A stretch of 64,000 nt of DNA from the NCBI GenBank assembly GCA_947396885.1, contig OX377202.1, forward strand, positions 27,643,407 to 27,707,406, given 5' to 3'. Shown in pieces: positions 1-11,307 of this stretch. This DNA is from Heligmosomoides polygyrus polygyrus (lineage: Eukaryota; Nematoda; Chromadorea; Rhabditida; Heligmosomidae). Each line of letters opens with the position of its first letter. Position 1 is the first letter of the stretch. The notes beneath the pieces are model-generated. The model searched no databases and had not been told where the DNA came from. It was given only the letters and a program-made list of their open reading frames with translations. Both the position numbers and the translations under genes were made by a program.

Positions 1-1169
1 CTTATTTAACAGAAACTTATGGAATTTACGCAAAGGTAAGGATAGAGGGTGCTCATTGTCCGCAAGCAGCAAGTTGAGCTTGCGTAAACTTCTGTATGTC
101 AAAAATGTAGATCTTGCCGTGGTCCTTGCAACGGGAACCGGTACTGCTGAAGATAGTGCATTCCCTATCTTACAGGCATAACAGGGAGGCATAACATATG
201 TATGGAGAGCATTATATTCTGTATGTTTGTGATGTGAGATGAGATGTTTTAACTACACACAGCAAGGCCAAACAGGGACAAATGGCTACGCCCGCACTGG
301 CTGCTCTGAGCCAAAATTTCAAGCATTATTTCTGCTGAGAATTCCGCCTGGGCCCTGTTATTCAGCAGGGAAAGTCTACCCAGAATATCTGCTCTAAATG
401 TACACCGACTCTACAGCAATATTACATTATGGACCCTACACTCGGACTTCTACGTATTAGCCATCTGATCAGCTTTGTTAATATTAGTAGTATGATTTTC
501 CCATTGCCGAAAGAAATACCGGGTTAATGCTGTAGCCCGATACGTTCAACAACAGTTCAGGCATCTACAAGTAAACACTGAAATTCCTCACTAGAAAAAA
601 CCTGAAGAAACGGCTATTCGTTTTGTCTCACTAATGACATCTGTAAACTTTCCCCAACGATTCTCAGCAGGTCTCGTTATAGCACACCTAGCAGGGAGCA
701 CTGGGTAAAGTTCGTTATCCTGAGGGCCATTGGATGGTCCAAAAATTGGAAAATTTGTCGCCTAGCAACTCAGGCGCTGGAGGTGGGAGGCCAGGGTCAA
801 GCTTGAGGGAAAGAGTCGAAGGTTGGGGGGGGGGGGTGTGGTCGTACTTTCTCGGTTTTGCCAGCAGATTCTCTCTATTTTTTCAGCTTTTTAGCTGATG
901 CTTCTAGACCCTTATGAGAGGCTAAAGGTTATTCTTTCCGGGTGTTGCTTCGACGATCTTTGAGCTTCGTTCTTTGGAAAAAACCCGTTATAACAACAGA
1001 AACGAATCCATTACAGTACTGAATACTGACTTTTACAGCTAAAAATAAAGACTTTATGCTGGCAGACTTCGAATCAACGAGAATAGTTCAATTTTTACAG
1101 AATCTTCCAGGACGTCAAGAACACGACAGTTTTCTATCTGGAAAAGCAACATCTGTATCCAAAATTTAA
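1..1169. other. Intergenic, no gene seen
   Basis: No exon, RNA gene or transposon ends were recognised. A 12-G run lies at 825-836. Confidence 0.6.
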
Positions 1170-1866
1170 CTCTATAAAACGTCGAGAGTTACTTACTTAT
1201 GATGCCTTAAGTGCTTTCCTGACAAGATATTTTGAAGCGCTTTCTGAATCGATGAAGACGTCGCAACCAAAGGGTGGACTCCAGAAATAATTTTGTTCAC
1301 TCTGAAGAAAACAATTTGAGATGTTATGATGTCCACTACTTGCAGCTGCCCAATGGCCTAGAAAGGGCAAAAGCACTTGGCCTTCCAACGCTGGCAAGTA
1401 GAAGAAGAAAGGCTAATCTCACCATGATGTTCAAAATTCTAACTCAGAGGCTCTCCATAAATCCACTTACGTTTTTCGGTGTACCGTTGACTAGAACTAT
1501 GAGAGGTAAACTACGGCTTAACGTCACGGTTGCAAAGACAAAGATTAGGACAAACTTCTTCACCTATAGGAACGTCAGCCAATTCAACACGTTACTAAGT
1601 GATGACAAAATGTCGTTGGGGTTGTCTGTCCAGGCCTTCCGTAATCTTATTGAGAAGTGACCTGTTATTGTAATTCTAAGTCTTTTTTCTGAACTTGTCC
1701 CTGATTGTACTGTTTTGGTTACAGATAGCAGACATTACTTTGCAGTTATTTGTTCACTGTTTGTCCAGACGTTACTGTGTAGCTATTTGTTTATGTTTAT
1801 TTTCATTCGGTTCCTTAATTTTACACGTGTGATCACATTCCACGTCTTTAAATAAATAAATAAACA
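1170..1866 (+). pseudogene. CR1-like non-LTR retrotransposon, 3' end fragment
   Basis: The frame ending at 1660 encodes the C-terminal tail typical of CR1/Jockey-type LINE reverse transcriptases: ERAKALGLPTLASRRRKAN, then RTNFFTYRNVSQFNTLLS and FRNLIEK at the stop. Upstream code is broken by stops and frame changes, so the element is 5' truncated and old. After 190 bases of 3' UTR the sequence reaches an AAATAAATAAATAAACAA tail at 1849-1866, the sort of short-repeat tail these elements end in. The ATG at 1274 is not a genuine start. Confidence 0.65.
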
Positions 1867-2756
1867 ACATTGGAAAGTGAAAACAGTAAAAAACCAGGCT
1901 TCTCATCTCTTCTATATAATTATGAAAGAATCATATTAGAAATCCCCGTTTTTTATGAAAAATTAATTATTTTCTACCTGAAGCAGAGTACCTGAGAGTG
2001 AAAGTTATGATCATTTTTGTGAACGTTCAATTTTTCACTCCAGTGACATCAGTGGAAGATCGATCAGGATCAATCCAACCTGGTTCAGAAAATCATGATT
2101 CGTTCACTATGTTTTGACCAAGACTTCAAAAAATGTTGGTGGCAGAATTTTATCTTTAAAAAAATTTAATTAGGTTTTGATGGAAAAGAGAAAAATACTT
2201 CCGTGACAGGTTAATCCTTCGGTTGCGACTCCGTCATCGATTCAAAGCGCGGTTAAAAAATCTTGTAGGAAAAGCAGTTGAATCATCAATATTAGGTAAC
2301 GCTCAAAATTTTAGAGTACCTGTTCAAGTGCACAAAAAACACCTAAGGCGTTGAATAATTCAAAGCATACCTACAAGAGACATAATAGGGATGAAACCAG
2401 GAGAGAGAAGTCGTACCAAATTCGCTCCGGGGAAGGGGGGGGGGGGCTCATAAGTTTTCGACAAAAAACCGACACATGACCCTGATCGGGCGTACGTATT
2501 CTCATCCATAAAACAAGTGGTGGTTATTTTGCCACCCTTCTCAATTTAAAGCGAATTCGTACAAGCTTCTCAATTTTAACCCGGTTGGCAAGTCAAAATG
2601 AGTTTGCTAATTTTTTTTGCCATTTTTGGGTCACCCAGCGGCCATCAGCAAAAACTAACTTCACCTCTGTGCACCCTGTTAAATCTCCCTTCTCAACATG
2701 ACCATATACATAGGTCTTGTTGAGAAGCTGTGGTAATTTCACAGACATAGCCTCAA
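1867..2756. other. AT-rich intergenic stretch
   Basis: No coding or terminal repeats found. The only notable feature is a 12-G run at 2435-2446. Confidence 0.6.
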
Positions 2757-2788
2757 AATTAAACAGTTCCTCCCAGCCTCCAACCATC

Positions 2789-2826
2789 CAGACGTTCTGC
2801 GGCCTAGCGGCCGCCAAACGTCTGGA
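2789..2826. repeat. GC-rich palindrome (hairpin) of the 1.2-kb repeat
   Basis: Arms ccagacgtt/aacgtctgg and gcggcc/ggccgc flank the loop TAGC, with a two-base mismatch between the two stem blocks. The same hairpin occurs in copy 2 at about 28639-28676. Conservation of both arms suggests function in transposition. Confidence 0.75.
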
Positions 2827-3363
2827 TGGAGGCTTCTCCCCCAACCCCAAGAATACAACAAACCCAATCCTCTTCTATTCTCCCTTAGGCCTTCTTACTT
2901 TTATTAAGCAAAATCCGGTTTTAACATAGAATGCAGCGGGATATTGTAGGGTTTTTTCTGCTCCTATGAAGCCCATCCAGCCTCTATCATATGTACGCGA
3001 TTTATTCTCCGAAGTACCCGCTCTCTATGTGGGGAGAAACAGGTCATGAGCGCCCCCAATTCGAAGTGCTTAATCTGCAGAAACATAACCGAAATCCATT
3101 GGTATTGGTCGACAGGTCTACGGTCCGACGGCAATACATGTGACACTGATTCTCGACTCACATGTTACCATGTCGCCGCGACGTCTGTGACACTCCTGCA
3201 CCCCGACAGACGTTTCACGACTTCTGTGACCCGTCTTCAGAAACACGACGCACATTGGACAATATTGAGAGAAAATACAGGTCTCCCTTATCCCCCCACC
3301 TCTAGTGGCCCTCCTTTGCTGATCCCCTCTTTCTGATCCCCTTACTCGGAATCCCTACGCGCG

Positions 3364-3525
3364 TTGGATGACGTCTTCAGCACGTGTTCTGAAACACTAC
3401 ACACGTTGGACGACGTCTTCAGCACGTCTTCTGAATCCCTACACACGTTGGACGACGTCTTCAGCACGTCTTCTGAATCCTGCGCACGTTGGGCGACGTC
3501 TTCAGCACGTCTCCTGAATCTCTAC
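3364..3525 (+). repeat. Tandem repeat, four units of about 42 bases
   Basis: The core acgtcttcagcacgt recurs at 3371, 3413, 3455 and 3496. Diverged counterparts are in copy 2 of the 1.2-kb repeat (about 27750-27960, inverted), so the array belongs to that element. Confidence 0.9.
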
Positions 3526-3739
3526 GTTCCGTACTTAGTCCCCATTCATACCGTGACGCGCTGCCTGCCGAATATATCATAGACTTGGAGGATCCGCCGC
3601 CAAGGATATAGTTCGCCAGCATTCGTCCATGGTTAAGCTCAAAGAGAGTCCGGCTGGCATAAGCCGCACTGTCGTAGGCATCTCTTGGTCTCAGTCCCCC
3701 TCCCCGTGACGGACACGTGACGTTAGCCGATTATATATA

Positions 3740-4656
3740 CCAGGCTGTCCAATAATTCTTGTCCGAAAATTTCACCATTTTTAATTTTTTCAACTTTATT
3801 GAAAAACAAGTCTAATCAACAATATAATCACCACAGTTATCCACAACAGTGGCCCATCGACTGGGCAGGTGGCTGATGCCCTTCGCTCAGAAATCCGGGG
3901 GCTGCGACTCGAATTTCCGGGGGCTGTCGGATTTGATGTTGTCGTAGTTGGTGAATTTTCTTCCGGCCAAATGGTGCTTCAGTGGGCGGAACAAGTGGTA
4001 GTCTGGGGGGGGGGGGGGGGGGCGATGTCCGGGGAATACGGCGGATGGGCAACCGTCTCCCAGCCGAGCGTCGCCAACTTCTGCTGGGTCTCCTTCGCCA
4101 CGTGGGGGCGCGCGTTGTCGTGCAGCAGGTGGACCGAGGACCGTCGGGGACGCTTTTCTCGAACGGCGGCGGTCACCGCCTCCATCTACACGGATCTCGA
4201 GCTGATCCGTGTAGATGGAGGCGGTGACCGTCCTGCCTTGCGGGAGCAGCTCGAAGTACAGCATGGCCTTGGCGTCCCACCAGCAGCAGAGCATGATTTT
4301 CAGGGGGTGCAGGTCGGCTTTCGGCGTCGTCGGCGGCTCTTCTCCGGGTGGGATCCAGACGGCACGGCGGGCGACGTTGTCGTAGAGGACCCAGCTCTCA
4401 TCCCCAGTGACCAGGTCCTCGAGAAACTCGTTGCGATGCGGACGACACTCGTAGAACACGAACGTACGAATTCGACCTTGGTCCATTTTAGCTTGTACTG
4501 GTAGCTAGACGCGGCGACGGCGACGCTTATATACCCCTAGCGTGGAACTCTGGAGAACCTTCTAGAAGGTTTTTACACCTGCCTGATATTATAACGCTTC
4601 TAAGGAAAATTGTAGAATTTTGAAAAATTTCGGACAGGAATTATTGGACAGCCTGG
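3740..4656 (-). mobile_element. Mariner element, copy 1, internally deleted
   Basis: Inverted ends CCAGGCTGTCCAATAATTC (left) and their complement (right) are flanked by TA on both sides (3738-3739, 4657-4658). The other copy of the host repeat has an uninterrupted TATATATA at this site. On the minus strand the transposase starts MDQGRIRTFVFYE at 4486, then jumps from the N-terminus straight into the TGDESWVLYDN block (first catalytic Asp); the DNA-binding helix-turn-helix region is missing. A G18 tract (4005-4022) and frameshifts follow, with LLHDNARPHVA (second Asp) in another frame. Inactive, non-autonomous. Confidence 0.9.
4005..4022 (+). repeat. Poly-G tract, 18 bases
   Basis: Uninterrupted G run inside the mariner copy, antisense to its transposase, where the parallel copy at 21.7 kb has ordinary sequence. 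It therefore expanded after insertion. Confidence 0.95.
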
Positions 4657-4700
4657 TAGTAGGATGGTAAAGTTCTCATTTGCAATGGTACTCGAAGTGG

Positions 4701-5212
4701 GCGCCTGAAGCAAAAAAAAAACAATGGGAGCTCAGAAACAAATCTGTCTGAGGAAGTGGAAATTTGTATGAAAAGCTTGTAGTTTTCTACAAACAACAAG
4801 TCGCTCTTCGCGTGACTACAACATTTGAGTAAATCCAGTTATCGTAATTTATTAATACATCATGCAGATATCCCACAGAAATAGTTACTAAATTGATATA
4901 CACCACATCTAGTGTCAACAATTCTAATTAAAAAGTGTTGAAAATCACTTTGAGAAGCGTAATGGAAAAGGCAGTGGATTGAAAAAATAGCAGCTCACGG
5001 AGGACATGTATTGCATGAAACGAAAAAGTGTTAGAATGAGCTGAACTAAGTCATGCGTGTGTCTCCCACGCTCAACGAAAGTGGTGTGGTGAGAAAAGCT
5101 GTCTGTGCCACATCATTTTCGAGGAATCTACATCATTCCCCTAAAAAGGCTGCAGATTGCGTAACAAGCTTACAGGTTAGAACGAATTTTATTCACCTTC
5201 TATTATGTTTCC
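4701..5212. other. Intergenic, nothing recognised
   Basis: AT-rich sequence with no open frame of note, no terminal repeats and no RNA gene. Confidence 0.6.
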
Positions 5213-5502
5213 TGGGGCGGTATGCATAGAGCAACGACTCTTGCGTGCGACGGGTACCAGGTTGCTGTTTCGGATTTCCGGCTCAATCCAACCAGGCTTT
5301 CTATTCTTTAAAAGTCTGTTGATTAGCATCAGACTTGTCTGAGAAGGAGGAAAATTTGGCTTGCATTTCAGCTGGCCACGGCAGGTTATTGTAGGCAAAA
5401 TTAGCCTTCAAATTGCCCCACGATACATAAGTGTTTAGAATGCGTGTCTCATCCCAAAAACTATGAATTAATGCCCTCTTTTCCCTCCATCCTCTAAGAC
5501 AT
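5213..5502 (+). mobile_element. tRNA-derived SINE, family A, diverged copy
   Basis: Matches the family order: gcgtgcgacgggtaccagg, B-box-like tttcggatttccgg, cagacttgtctga, ggccacggcaggttattgta, aatgcgtgtctcatccc. The 3' pyrimidine-rich tail is degraded. Confidence 0.65.
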
Positions 5503-5527
5503 ATACTAATGTACAAAATCGGTGACA

Positions 5528-5690
5528 GCGCCGGTGGTGTAAGGCGAGCTTCGCTGCCCGGAAAGCAGAAGATGCGGGTTCGAGTCCCGCCTGGCGCAAG
5601 AGTTTTGATCGCAACAAAACATCCTGTAACAGCATGTAGCCTCTCTATCAGCCGCTCGGCTTAAGCAAATGTGTTAAAACAATGTACAAA
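5528..5690 (+). mobile_element. SINE family B with tRNA-like head, copy 1
   Basis: 5528-5597 folds as a tRNA: 7-bp acceptor stem GCGCCGG/CTGGCGC with one G-U pair, and a perfect T arm GCGGG-TTCGAGT-CCCGC. The D arm is poor and a GGA anticodon would demand a serine-type long variable arm that is absent, so it is not a working tRNA gene. The body agttttgatcgcaacaaaac continues in the same way as in the minus-strand copy at 52760-52911. Confidence 0.6.
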
Positions 5691-5730
5691 ATCGTCTGCA
5701 GGACATCCATTAAAAGTATAATGAGTCAAA

Positions 5731-6125
5731 CTTGTTGTTGCTACTTTGACTGTAGCCAAAGCCAAGACGGCAATCGTTTAGTCGGCTAACGTTTTGGCTA
5801 TTCGCCTTCGTCAGATCGCAACGCCTTGAAGTCAGGAGGGCCTCTCACCGGTCTATCAGACTACCCACTGCACGTTGCGCGAGGAGGTGGCCTGCCATCA
5901 GGTCCTTTCCATCTCATTAGGTATTTCCTGCGTCTACGTTCCACTACACTAGGTAATGATTAGCCGCCTTTTGTCCTTGTTGTAGCCTGAAAAGGCAATT
6001 GCGACCGGTTGGATCACTTTGGTCTCTGATTTTTCCAGGCTCTCACGAAGGCGAATAGCCGAAACGTTAGCCGAATAAACGATTGCCGTCTTGGCTTTGG
6101 CTACAATCAAAACAGCAGCAACAAG
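5731..6125. mobile_element. Foldback MITE with about 90-base terminal inverted repeats
   Basis: Left arm 5731-5815 starts cttgttgttgctac and holds gccaaagccaagacggcaat; the right arm, 6035-6125, is its near-perfect complement. No code between them. The target duplication was not resolved. Confidence 0.75.
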
Positions 6126-6910
6126 CTCAATCATCATGCCAAGACTTACGGACAGTCGAACCTGATCAATATAATGAGCGGCGTATAATACAAAGAGATT
6201 CAGCTTCTCCCTTCTCGGAACCCCAACATGATCAGTTCTTGTTATTTTTGATAATAATGTGCCAAGTCGAAGTTTCGAAGGGGCCTTTAATTGGACGTCA
6301 AGACCACTATTTTAAAAAATATCTACCTCGAAATTTTAAGGATTATTAACAACAACAGCAAAGTGCTTTATTACTGCCGTCCTTTATATTTTCATCTTTT
6401 ATTTCATGTCACAAATGCTTGCGCATTGCATTAGAATAACATGTAATAAAGTGCTACAACTATGAATGTTATTACTGCAAATTGGCCTTTGGAAATGTCA
6501 CGCGGGCCACAAAACGTCAAAGTGTAGTGCTTTACGCAGGTACTTTTTGCACAGCTTTTTATTAAATGTACTAGTGCAAATTACACGGTTCCTTTATAAT
6601 TTCGTCCTTATCTACATAAATAGCGCCACATCAACAACAGTGGCGAAGGGGTGTGACACAGTGGAGAACCCGTGTAAAAGCCGCCGTAAAATTTAGAGGC
6701 TCTCCTGCGTCAGTATTTCGTCATGTTGTCTCCCTTAAAACATTGAGACGAACAAGAAGGCTAACTAAATAGCACCACTAAAAAGTACGAGTACTTGAAC
6801 GCAGTTGTTTGAAACAGCAAAGTTATTATGTTGCAATATCTCTAAAAAAATTGCTGCAGATTTACGAGCCATAGTATTGTTACGGAGTATTGTTCGATTC
6901 TTTGATTTTA
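6126..6910. other. AT-rich intergenic stretch
   Basis: No gene or repeat ends recognised before the mariner that starts at 6911. Confidence 0.6.
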
Positions 6911-8198
6911 TTAGGTTGTAATGAATTAAATGGCACTGGCTCGCGCCATTTTTTTGGCGCGTCTTTACGCGTTTGATCAAGAACAAACGACAAACAACAA
7001 ACAACAAACAACATGTGGCATATCATTTAGAAGCGCAACTTTGCTCTACCGGTGAGTACCAAATTTTCTATGTAAAAGTGGGAAAACTTTAGAGTTTTAT
7101 TGACTTTTTTGCAGATGGACAAAAGGGTAATCCGAGGCATTTACGTGTATGAATTCAAGCTGGGCACTACAGCTAAGGAGGCGGACGAGAAGATCAACGC
7201 CGCATTCGGTCAAGGATGTTCCACAATTCGGACGGCGTATCGTTGGAATCAGAAGTTCCGGAATGGAGATGAGAGCTTGGAAGAACATGAAGGTCATGGG
7301 AGGCATAGTGATGTTGATGAGGACAAGCAGGACAAGCTGAGAGATGTGGTAGAGGAGGATCCACACAAAGGTACCAGGGAGATAGCGAAGGTTTTTGGCG
7401 TCAGTCACAACACAGCTGCCCGGCATCTGAAGGAAATTGGAAAGACCAAAAAGCTGGAAAGTTGGGTGCCTCACGAACTGTCTGAGGAGCAAAGAAACCG
7501 ACGATATGAGATCTCGTCCGCACTGCTTCTACGGAACGAAACGGACCCATTCCTTGATCGCATCGTAACCTGTGACGAGAAATGGATAATGTACGACAAC
7601 AGGCGACGATCGGCGCAGTGGGTGGACAGCGATGAGAGCCCCAAGGTTTTTGCGAAGCCGGAATTGCACCAAAAGAAAGTAATGGTGACAGTATGGTGGT
7701 GTTCGCTGGGAATTATTCACCACAGCTTCCTCCCTCCCGGTGAATCCATCACGGCAGAGAAGCACTGCATTGAAATTGAAGAAATGATGAAAAAGTTGGA
7801 GGATATCCGGCCGGCCTTGGTAAACCGAAGGCGAGTTCTCCTTCTGCACGACAATGCTCGTCCCCATGTAGTACGAATGACGTTGCAGAAATTGAATGAG
7901 CTGAGCATTGAAACTCCGACCTCTCCCCAACAGACTACCATTTCTTCAAGCATCTTGGCGACTTCTTGGTAGGGCAAATATTCAAATACCAACAGGATGC
8001 CGAAAGTGCCTTCGAAGATTTCGTCAATTCCAGAACTTCTGATTTTTATGCTACTGGGATAAAAGAGCTTGTGTCACGTTGGCAAAGATGTGTAGAATCA
8101 GAAGGTTTTTATTTCGATTAATAAACTTGCCTACAAGCCGAGATATTAACTGTTTAAATTTACAGTGGTTCAGTGCCATTTATTTCGTTACAACCTAA
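6911..8198 (+). mobile_element. Nearly complete mariner element (SETMAR/cecropia-like)
   Basis: Terminal inverted repeats TTAGGTTGTAATGAATTAAA (left) and TTAGGTTGTAACGAAATAAA (right, reversed) are bordered by TA at 6909-6910 and 8199-8200. The length of 1288 bases is the normal full length. It holds one transposase gene and a 5' leader with an ACAAACA simple repeat near 6985-7010. Confidence 0.93.
7115..8121 (+). pseudogene. Mariner transposase, one frameshifting deletion
   Basis: Closest in pattern to the transposase domain of human SETMAR. In order: MDKRVIRGIYVYEFKLG and the two helix-turn-helix regions, the linker WVPHELSEEQ, TCDEKWIMYDN with the first catalytic Asp, LLHDNARPHV with the second, then PDLSPTDYHFF with the third in another frame, ending SEGFYFD at TAA 8121. 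About 20 bases encoding the usual LPHPPYS stretch are missing near 7918, which shifts the frame; otherwise all three aspartates of the D,D34D triad remain. The ATG directly follows ttttttgcag, and a GTGAGT donor lies at 7052, so the leader may be spliced. Confidence 0.92.
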
Positions 8199-8454
8199 TA
8201 TTATAGCACAATACGGAAGAACGAGAGTAAGAAGTCACGACCGTAGTATGCAGGACAATAAGAAATTACATAATTGAGACTTGGCCACAACATTTCACAC
8301 TCCCGTGCCGTTAAAGTGGCCTTATCTTCTGTAGTCTATAGTGGGCATAAGTGTTTTATAAAGCAAAATTATGGCTTTTCGAGGAAAAGTACACAAAAAA
8401 GGATAAAGGTCGGGGTTTACCAGCACTTTTCTGGGGCAAATCACCTTAGTGGTA
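8199..8454. other. Short intergenic stretch
   Basis: Nothing recognised between the mariner and the inverted repeat that begins at about 8455. Confidence 0.5.
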
Positions 8455-8575
8455 GTGTTAGAAGAGTAGAAGAAGGAAGAGGCAAGCACACTCGTGCAAC
8501 CATGTTTTCATTTTTCTTTTGCGTTTGGTGTGGAGCATTGGGGGAAACGGTAGGCCTAAAACGGTATTGCGCCGC
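8455..8575 (+). repeat. Inverted repeat flanking the Gypsy remnant, left arm
   Basis: About 120 bases containing cttttgcgtttggtgtgg and aaaacggtattgcg match the complement of 12982-13112. Being inverted, the pair are not LTRs. Confidence 0.7.
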
Positions 8576-8829
8576 TTCGGCATCGAGCTGTTCCAACACG
8601 AAGGTGCTACTAAGGGCCTCCTTCAACCACATAAACGCCTGCTTCTGCTCCGGAAACCATCGCTAAGGTGCTTTTCGGAACTGAACTTAAACAAGGGGAA
8701 CGATCCTTGCAAAGCTCCAAATAAATTTCCTATACCAGCCACACATTCCCAGGAAGGTTCTCAACTTCGCCAAACTCGCTGTCCCAGGGTACTGTTGAAC
8801 CATCTCGACCTTATCCAGATCCACCCGCA

Positions 8830-9400
8830 CTCGATGTCCTAAAAAGGCGATGTCTTCCTTCAGCCTTTTTTCTATGTTTTGAGTTTCAGATTCGCTTCCC
8901 TCAGGACTTGCAACACCTCTACCTGCAATACTTCATATGTAGTGCCGCTCTTCCGACTTCGTTGCGATGAGAATGTCGTCGATGTAAACGAACACCTATT
9001 TATTTTTCGCACTCCGCGCACATAATTCCATCAGTCGCTGGAACTCGGCGCGGAAAGTATTACGCCCGAACGGTAATACCGTGAACTCAAGCAACCCTCT
9101 TCCAACATCGTAAAAGCGCTCTTCGACCTTGCCTCCTGCGAAAGAGGTATCTGCAGTACCCCGAGCACAGATCCAATCTGGTGAATACTCTCTTCTCCTG
9201 CAGGCTCTGCAGCATGGCATCAACAGTAGGCACCCTCGGGTACCCATCTTGTTGGGCATGTTTGTTCAACTCTCGGTAATCTACACATAACCGCAATGAC
9301 CCATCCTTCCGTACCAACACTACCGGGGTGCCCACGAGAATGCGAGCGCTCGATAATGCCATGCTCCAACAAGTCCCTGAAAATCACCTTCAGCTCTTTT
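8830..9400 (-). pseudogene. Gypsy reverse transcriptase fragment
   Basis: Recognisable blocks in order: LLEHGIIERS, TPVVLVRKDGSLRLCVDYRE, VFTRLDLCSGY, LLEFTVLPFGRNTFRAEFQ, then YIDDILIATKSEE with the catalytic YIDD at 8986-8975, and VLQVLREANLKLK. Several frame changes separate them. A further remnant, LRTFLGMCGWYRKFI, lies at about 8780-8740 and leads to RNase H. The order and motifs are those of Ty3/Gypsy. Confidence 0.85.
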
Positions 9401-10986
9401 CTAGCCTATATTGGTAATTGGACGCATCCGTTGCCTGATGGACGGAATGTTCTCCGTGCCTGTCCCGTGGGTTACGAGGTGCGTTTGGGTGGGTTCCGAA
9501 TCGTACACGGCGAAAACGTCGTGGCTCTCCTGCAGCACCCTCCACAACTCACTAGACATCACCTTTTCCTTCCTATTTCGAATTCGAATAGAAATCTTAG
9601 CACATCCAAACGATCTTGCTTCGGCTGTCCCATGAGCATCACTTCCAACAAATCACTGAGCACATCTCTCCTTGCAACCTCCTTCCAGTCCTCATTCTTC
9701 TCTTCCCACCGGCCAACCGCTTCCCCGCTCGCAGTGCTGACAGTTCCTCACTCCGATTTACAACGGGCACCTCAACTACTCCCTTGATCCCAACCCTACC
9801 TAATCTAGAGTATATTAGCTCATGCGTCGACGACAACATTTACTCCGTCTTAGGGCCACCACCACATAACCTTACTCAATTCACTGATCCCGGCTCCAGA
9901 TAAGTGTTTTGATCAACAAACACCACTTTGGACCCTCGTCGATCGGACGGTTTACGATACACCTATCCTTCGGCGAGCCCTCTTTCTATTCCATGGCGTG
10001 AGCTCACAGTTCTTTCCGTATCAACTCATACCCCAAGTGGGAAGGACGCTAGTGCCCAAAATGATAAGATCGTCCGTAGTTCTGGTAACGCACATATTTG
10101 CTACGGTTTCTCTAACGGGCTCATTCCCTTCTCGCAGCTTAACCTCGACAACGGTGGGAACCCAATCAACCTGCCCAACGCGTCGCATACGCGCACGGTC
10201 CTGTCCATCCGGTGTTCTACTGCCTCACGGTATCATAGCCGCCTTCCTTCGTTTTTAGCAACATCGCAGCGGGAGGGAGTTAAGTTCCTTTAGATTTTAG
10301 GAGAATGATCCCATGGCAAAAAGTGGAGAAATCCCCTTTTCACAAAAGTGACTCACTGAGCAAACAACTTTATTTAAAAAAAAACATAAGAACTGCACGA
10401 TAAGACGATATGAAAAATGATGGCGACGATGACAAAGGTTTCGCTCGACCAAAAGGTGCTGGTGCTCCGGCAGACGTGGATCTTGACGAACAGACGTGTG
10501 TGGAGCGATCGCGACTGATAGCAGATGATAGTGGCTTGGAAGCGGCTATCCAAATGAGAAGTTGACGATGGAGTACTAGTGTGGACCAATGACCGAGATG
10601 CGAAACGCGAGCAGTGAGCGGCGGAAAAGAAACCTAAATAAGAATCATTGCGCGCGGCATTAACAGCACACGAGCCCTAAACCAGATGAAACTGTGGGTC
10701 CTGGCGTGGTTACTGGCGACCCCAGCCCGCAATCAGCACGCAAAAGGGACGACGGAGCATGTGCGGGGGAACACAGGACGGGGGAATGCATACGAGGTCA
10801 GACGGAATGCTACGACGACGAAAACCGATGCGGAGAACGAATACGACTGCCAGGACTCCTTCCAGATCCTTCTAGAATCCCGCGCGCCCGCGGCGCACCG
10901 CGGCACGCAAATGCACACAGCGCGGCGCGGTCGAGGCGCTAACTCCGCCAGCACACTACGGCCTTTTCCTAACTATTATTGAAATT

Positions 10987-11307
10987 TCAGAACCCCTGTC
11001 TAGCAGACCCGTCCACTTCCTGCCGAACACATCCACAGTGTGCTTGAGTCCGATGAACGGGTAAGGCTGCATCTCCTGCACGGGCAACCGTGCCTCTCTC
11101 ATACATACCATCCGACACGCAGTCTACAATAGTCGGGCTAAGAGGGAAATCGCTCCGCAGCTCCGTTTTCCGCAGCTCCTTCGCGGAGCACTCCGTGGCA
11201 AAATGACCGGCCTCATGACGCTGGTAGCATACTGGCCCTTGCTTCTTAGCTGCTGCTGGACCGGGTTGTTCCTCTCTGGTGTCCGTACTTCCCCTGGATT
11301 CAGTCAT
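10987..11307 (-). pseudogene. Gypsy gag zinc-knuckle region
   Basis: The frame contains CYQRHEAGHFATEC, the retroviral CX2CX4HX4C nucleocapsid knuckle with its second cysteine replaced by arginine. It lies upstream of the reverse transcriptase remnant in the gag position, so assignment rests on motif and place. Confidence 0.65.

Larger units (their letters stand above)
2757..4700 (+). mobile_element. 1.2-kb hairpin-bearing repeat, copy 1, interrupted by a mariner
   Basis: This stretch is collinear with the inverse of 28690-27190 over its whole length. Shared blocks in order: the palindrome at 2789-2826, cgatttattctccgaag, attggtattggtcgaca, the 42-base tandem repeats, ggatatagttcgccag, and tccccgtgacggacacgtga. 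The mariner at 3740-4656 sits in its right part; beyond it the match to copy 2 resumes. No protein was recognised, so it is a non-autonomous repeat of unknown class. Confidence 0.6.

Noticed and set aside
3364..3525. CRISPR-like or minisatellite gene array.
   Set aside because: Units are contiguous with no spacers, the context is eukaryotic, and the array belongs to a dispersed repeat.
3869..4504. 211-residue glycine-rich plus-strand open frame.
   Set aside because: It is antisense to the mariner transposase; the glycines come from the G18 tract.
5528..5597. Functional tRNA-Ser(GGA) gene.
   Set aside because: Acceptor and T stems are good, but the D arm is poor, the anticodon stem is short and the long serine variable arm is missing; the following body is a repeated SINE.
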